Assembly: GCA_003644275.1 (NCBI GenBank)
Contig: QNBY01000036.1
Coordinates: 1-8,705, forward strand
Source of the DNA: Planctomycetota bacterium
GTDB taxonomy: Bacteria; Planctomycetota; B143-G9
Direction of reading: 5' to 3'
DNA: 8,705 nucleotides
This document shows, in pieces, positions 7,301-8,705 of the stretch. Under the pieces are notes generated by a model. That model made no database searches. It worked only from the letters and a program-made list of their open reading frames with translations, and was not told the origin of the DNA. The position numbers and the translations under genes are program-made. The stretch's first letter is position 1, and each line of letters opens with the position of its first letter.

Positions 7301-8705
7301 ACTACTGGCTCGTGGACAACGCCCCGACGACCGACGTCGCCGCCGGCTCCAACTTCACCGTGAACGTCTCTCCGGTGGACAAGTTCGGCAACAAGATCGC
7401 CACCCTCGCCACCGGCATCAGCGTCACCCTCAGCGTGGTCGCCGTGGACGGCAGCCCCGACTCCACGCTCGGCGGCACCACCACCGCGGTGATCACCTCG
7501 GACGACACCGCCTTCACCGTGAACTACACCGCCAAGGAGCAGATCAAGATCCACGCCTCCGGCGGCGGCTACTCCAACAGCGACGGCGATTCGCCCGCCA
7601 TCAACATCATCGGCGGCGCGCTCGACCACTACGAGGTGACGGCTCCCGCGGGCCCCTACACCACCGATGACACCTTCACCGTCACCATCACCCCGGAGGA
7701 CGCCTACGGCAACATCACCGACGGCGACAACAACGTCAACATATCCTTCACCCTGGTGAGCGGCACCTCCGGCACCCTGAGCGGAACCACCACCGTGGAC
7801 ACCAGCAACTGCAACGCCACCGACACCGGCGTGACGGCCGACGTCTCCTACAACCGTCCCGCCGTCATCAAGATCACCTGCTCCGACGGCGCCGCCACCG
7901 GAACCGCCGCCACCAACACCACCATCACCTCCGGCGCGCCCGCCAGCATCACGCTCAACTCCCTCAGCAGCACCACTCCGCGCGCCAACGGCACCGTCAC
8001 CTTCTCCGTCCTGGTGCAGGACGCCGCGGGCAACAACGTGGCCGACGGAACGGCCGTCAACTTCACCTGGACCGATCCCGACGCCGCCACCAACCCGAAC
8101 GTGGGCAGCCCCGGCGGCTTCACCAGCGTGAGCACCACCACCGGCGGCATCGCCACGGCGGTCTTCCAGGTGTCCACCTATGCGGGCACCTCCGCCGCCA
8201 CGGCCGATAACTTCAAACTCACCGCCGCTGCGGGCACCGCTTCCTACACCTCCGCCACCATCACCGTCCAGCCGCAGAACACCATCGCTTCCTTCTCGCT
8301 CACCTTCAGCACCTATTCGCCGACGGCGGGCCAGAACGTGACGGCCACCATCGTCGCCTACGACACCTACGGCAACAAGATGTGGGACTACAACCAGAGC
8401 AAGTCCCTCACCTGGAGCGGGCCTTCCGCCTCTCCGAACGGCACGGCCTTCGACGCTCCGTCCAGCGTCACCTTTAGCGGCGGCGTGGCCACGCCGGTCA
8501 TCGTCCACTTCTACAACGCCGAGACGACGACCGTCACGGTCTCCGGCAGCGGCAGCGGCACCTCGTTGCCCGTCACGGTCTCCCCGTCCACCACGGTGGG
8601 CTCCCTCGCTCTGAGCGGCTATCCCACCTCCTGGACGATGAACTCCAACTTCAACATAACGGTCACTCCGTACGACGCCTACGGCAACGTCGTCACCACC
8701 GCCAC
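1..8705 (+). CDS. Giant repeat-built, probably extracellular Ig-like/adhesin-type protein (internal fragment, both ends missing)
   Basis: Frame +1 is open across the entire window: 2,901 complete codons with no stop, so the full protein is larger than this. The composition is that of an extracellular beta protein: very rich in Thr, Ser, Gly, Ala, Asn, Asp and Tyr, poor in Lys, and only 14 Cys. Residues 1-1420 are twelve diverged modules in a higher-order repeat; 1421-1791 are two long irregular modules; 1792-2901 are ten tandem Ig-like modules with D-x-Y-G-N turns, two of which (residues 1941-2066 and 2641-2753) look like Big_1/invasin domains. Known relatives of such modules build stalks of adhesins, invasins and other surface proteins; a stalk or adhesive role here is inferred. 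There is no signal peptide, transmembrane segment, sorting signal or catalytic motif in view, so export route and anchoring are unknown. No promoter, ribosome site or terminator lies in the window. The reading frame is intact, with no frameshift or premature stop. I am very sure it is coding, moderately sure it is extracellular, and unsure of the specific function. Confidence 0.95.
106..204 (+). repeat. Highly conserved repeat tract, copy 1 (residues 36-68)
   Basis: These 33 codons match the tract at 1495-1593 at 86 of 99 bases and 26 of 33 residues by direct counting. They include ANPSGG, GYSHP and YTNLW. Shared synonymous choices include the uncommon ATA for Ile and TAT-TCG-CAT for Tyr-Ser-His. 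The surrounding sequence of the two super-repeat copies is much less alike. Confidence 0.9.
1399..2877 (+). repeat. Higher-order repeat, copy 2 (residues 467-959, four modules)
   Basis: The second copy has modules beginning near residues 467, 588, 719 and 835. It matches copy 1 module for module: GMRYKDI with GMLYKNI, LEDQFGNSIPI (660-670) with LEDQFANSMPI, VTVRHEGY (731-738) with VAVRHNGF, LNGGSFV (807-813) with LNGGSHV, and NWTTVTTLAVDS (868-879) with NWTTVSTLAIDS. The offset creeps from 463 to about 488 residues, so this copy has gained small insertions between modules. One segment near LNGGS is offset by 523, which shows a larger local insertion or shift. Conservation is uneven: strongest in the first module, weak elsewhere. 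Confidence 0.8.
1495..1593 (+). repeat. Highly conserved repeat tract, copy 2 (residues 499-531)
   Basis: This is the partner of the tract at 106-204, in the same position of the second super-repeat copy, 1,389 bases downstream. The 13 base differences include both silent and replacement changes (for example A to G, L to V, T-G to S-P), so the two copies are not a recent exact duplication. A loop or binding surface under constraint, or partial gene conversion, would explain the local similarity. Confidence 0.9.
2878..4260 (+). repeat. Higher-order repeat, probable third and most diverged copy (residues 960-1420)
   Basis: Four further modules begin near residues 960 (VYLAV), 1095 (YYLPLL), 1226 (VAFLAL) and 1362 (FYIAN). 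They keep the module grammar: VTDELGNNITI (1040-1050), VQDILGNDLPI (1165-1175), SNWTT (1129-1133), VRRDGYLD (1242-1249) and an ENTTG segment (1288-1292). The conserved NPSGG and GYSHP segments of copies 1 and 2 are missing. Module spacing is wider here (about 131-136 residues), so whether this is a full third copy or four independently diverged modules is uncertain. Confidence 0.55.
4261..4830 (+). repeat. Long transitional beta module T1 (residues 1421-1610)
   Basis: This segment of about 190 residues marks the switch between the two repeat architectures. It starts at VVLDPRIVG (1421-1429) and carries a degenerate turn, TDAWGS (1477-1482), where later modules have D-A-Y-G-N. After it come a Thr/Gly-rich stretch and the strand-like NVYLNLTAG (1542-1550). 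An acidic loop with consecutive Asp residues lies at 1325 to 1329 of the line before it and again around 1441-1449. It has one Cys (1472). I cannot name the family; a diverged Ig-like domain with long loops is the best reading. Confidence 0.5.
4831..5373 (+). repeat. Long Ig-like module T2 with Asn/Pro/Tyr-rich insertion (residues 1611-1791)
   Basis: It opens VVPNLPQVEIF (1611-1621). Then comes a loop insertion (about 1639-1680) rich in Asp, Asn, Pro, Tyr and Ser. The recognisable core follows: ARLWDSIGNPILVIPG (1695-1710), equivalent to the D-A-Y-G-N turn of later modules. A strand pair around 1760-1780 then runs to the boundary at PGA (1792). At about 181 residues it is far longer than the 104-114 residue modules downstream, mainly because of the insertion before the core. 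Confidence 0.55.
5374..5820 (+). repeat. Ig-like module M1 (residues 1792-1940)
   Basis: It starts at the inter-module link PGAAKYFKI (1792-1800) and continues into AGVAATIASITAYDSYGN (1808-1825), the standard entry strand and turn of bacterial Ig-like repeats. A second landmark, LTFANGAV (1871-1878), is the F-x-N-G strand seen again in M3, M4 and M9. A polar tail (1900-1940) rich in Asp, Asn and Ser makes it longer than the later modules. Confidence 0.7.
5821..6198 (+). repeat. Big_1/invasin-like Ig module M2 (residues 1941-2066)
   Basis: This is the clearest family match in the window. LDAYGNAIPGVDVTF (1978-1992) is followed about 30 residues later by TTDSTGTATVVLN (2022-2034). That pairing of D-x-x-G-N-x-x-x-G-x-x-V-x-F with T-D-x-x-G-x-A-x-V-x-L is the hallmark of bacterial Ig-like group 1 domains found in invasin and intimin stalks. 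The domain ends near AITATTAP (2061-2068). Confidence 0.75.
6199..6621 (+). repeat. Ig-like module M3 with Gly/Ser/Asn-rich insertion (residues 2067-2207)
   Basis: The core is FTVRITMRDKYGNIANF (2125-2141), followed by ATFTNGVADITLYS (2171-2184). Between the link (APQGVKL, 2067-2073) and the core lies an extra segment of about 40 residues with Asp, Asn, Gly and Ser clusters (2080-2120), which accounts for the extra length of about 141 residues. Confidence 0.7.
6622..6960 (+). repeat. Ig-like module M4 (residues 2208-2320)
   Basis: The module opens VPGVPTTVTF (2208-2217), then SITVVAGDDFDF (2221-2232), then the turn LYDDWGNK (2240-2247), in which Trp replaces the usual Tyr. VAFTNGDSTGG (2279-2289) is the F-x-N-G strand. 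It has a single Cys (2248) directly after the turn. Confidence 0.7.
6961..7275 (+). repeat. Ig-like module M5 (residues 2321-2425)
   Basis: Entry is VTPAPVASYEV (2321-2331), then AGDYFTVNIKCYDAYGN (2340-2356). It has two cysteines, 2350 in the strand before the turn and 2373 in DNACSAYGG, 23 residues apart, so a disulphide within the domain is possible. Length is about 105 residues, typical of the regular array that starts here. Confidence 0.72.
7276..7599 (+). repeat. Ig-like module M6 (residues 2426-2533)
   Basis: The link VTVNPGALDYWLV (2426-2438) is the classic P-G-A-L-D-x boundary of this repeat class. AGSNFTVNVSPVDKFGNK (2448-2465) gives the entry strand and turn, with Phe replacing Tyr. 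TAVITSDDTAFTVNYTA (2495-2511) supplies the later strands. Confidence 0.75.
7600..7920 (+). repeat. Ig-like module M7 (residues 2534-2640)
   Basis: The boundary GGALDHYEV (2538-2546) closely resembles that of M6 (PGALDYWLV). The turn is TPEDAYGNITDG (2564-2575). A Cys pair, 2604 and 2627, is again 23 residues apart but lies in the later strands rather than at the turn as in M5. Confidence 0.75.
7921..8259 (+). repeat. Big_1-like Ig module M8 (residues 2641-2753)
   Basis: After SGAPASITL (2644-2652) come FSVLVQDAAGNNVADG (2668-2683) and VNFTW (2686-2690), then TTTGGIATAVFQV (2712-2724). This follows the Big_1 order of D-x-x-G-N, V-x-F and T-x-x-G-x-A as in M2, though the last motif is weaker. 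Confidence 0.7.
8260..8571 (+). repeat. Ig-like module M9 (residues 2754-2857)
   Basis: ITVQPQN (2754-2760) leads in. TAGQNVTATIVAYDTYGNK (2775-2793) is the entry strand and turn, and VTFSGGVATPVIVHF (2823-2837) is the F-x-G-G strand equivalent to F-x-N-G in M1, M3 and M4. Its length of about 104 residues is the shortest in the array. Confidence 0.73.
8572..8705 (+). repeat. Ig-like module M10, cut by the window end (residues 2858-2901)
   Basis: VTVSPSTTVGSLAL (2858-2871) and FNITVTPYDAYGNVV (2884-2898) show the start of another module. The window stops five codons after the turn, still in the open frame, so the array continues downstream. Confidence 0.7.

Noticed and set aside
2505..8177. 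Minus-strand open frames such as 5940-6230, 6306-6542 and 7848-8177
   Set aside because: They are antisense shadows produced by strong C/G third-position bias. Val/Ala-rich products with no family features lie opposite well-formed Ig-like modules.
1..8705. Frameshift, internal stop or pseudogene within the giant frame
   Set aside because: Line-by-line reading of frame +1 found no stop, and the motif register stays in phase from residue 1 to 2901.
1..8705. CRISPR array or DNA-level microsatellite suggested by many ACC, GGC and AAC runs
   Set aside because: There are no regularly spaced identical repeats with unique spacers. The triplet runs reflect Thr, Gly and Asn codons in a biased coding sequence.

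Overview
The whole window lies inside one protein-coding gene. Frame +1 reads from the first base to the last (2,901 codons plus two bases) without a stop, and neither the true start nor the stop is present. I see no intergenic DNA, RNA gene, mobile element or CRISPR array. The DNA is GC-rich (roughly 65% by eye), third positions are overwhelmingly C or G, and there is no sign of introns, so a prokaryote is most likely. Isoleucine uses ATA far more often than ATT, and the rare-type arginine codon AGG is present. That mix, with a giant Thr/Ser/Gly/Asn/Asp-rich beta-repeat protein, fits an uncultured or environmental bacterium. Giant proteins of this sort are known from Omnitrophota, Elusimicrobiota and Planctomycetota among others, but I cannot assign a taxon from this sequence.

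Layout. Codons 1-1420 (bases 1-4260) form an unusual N-terminal half made of twelve diverged modules of about 109-136 residues. Each has a VY(L/M)A-like strand, then usually a V-x-V-R-x-x-G-(Y/F) strand, and often an NWTT or Asn-Gly segment and a D-x-x-G-N turn. These modules are arranged as a higher-order repeat of about 463-490 residues, present in two clear copies and a weaker third. One 99-base tract is 87% identical between the first two copies, much more than their surroundings. Codons 1421-1791 (4261-5373) are two long, irregular modules. Codons 1792-2901 (5374-8705) are a tandem array of immunoglobulin-like modules carrying D-(A/S/K/T)-Y-G-N, the signature of Big_1/invasin-like and related bacterial Ig repeats. 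Their spacing settles to about 104-114 residues toward the end.

The two halves share the D-x-x-G-N-x-x-I turn and may derive from related beta-sandwich folds. The likely product is a very large secreted or surface-displayed stalk or adhesin. The window contains no signal peptide, anchor, transmembrane segment or enzymatic domain, so surface location and adhesion are inferences from family resemblance. The most novel material is the N-terminal super-repeat, which I do not recognise as any named family.
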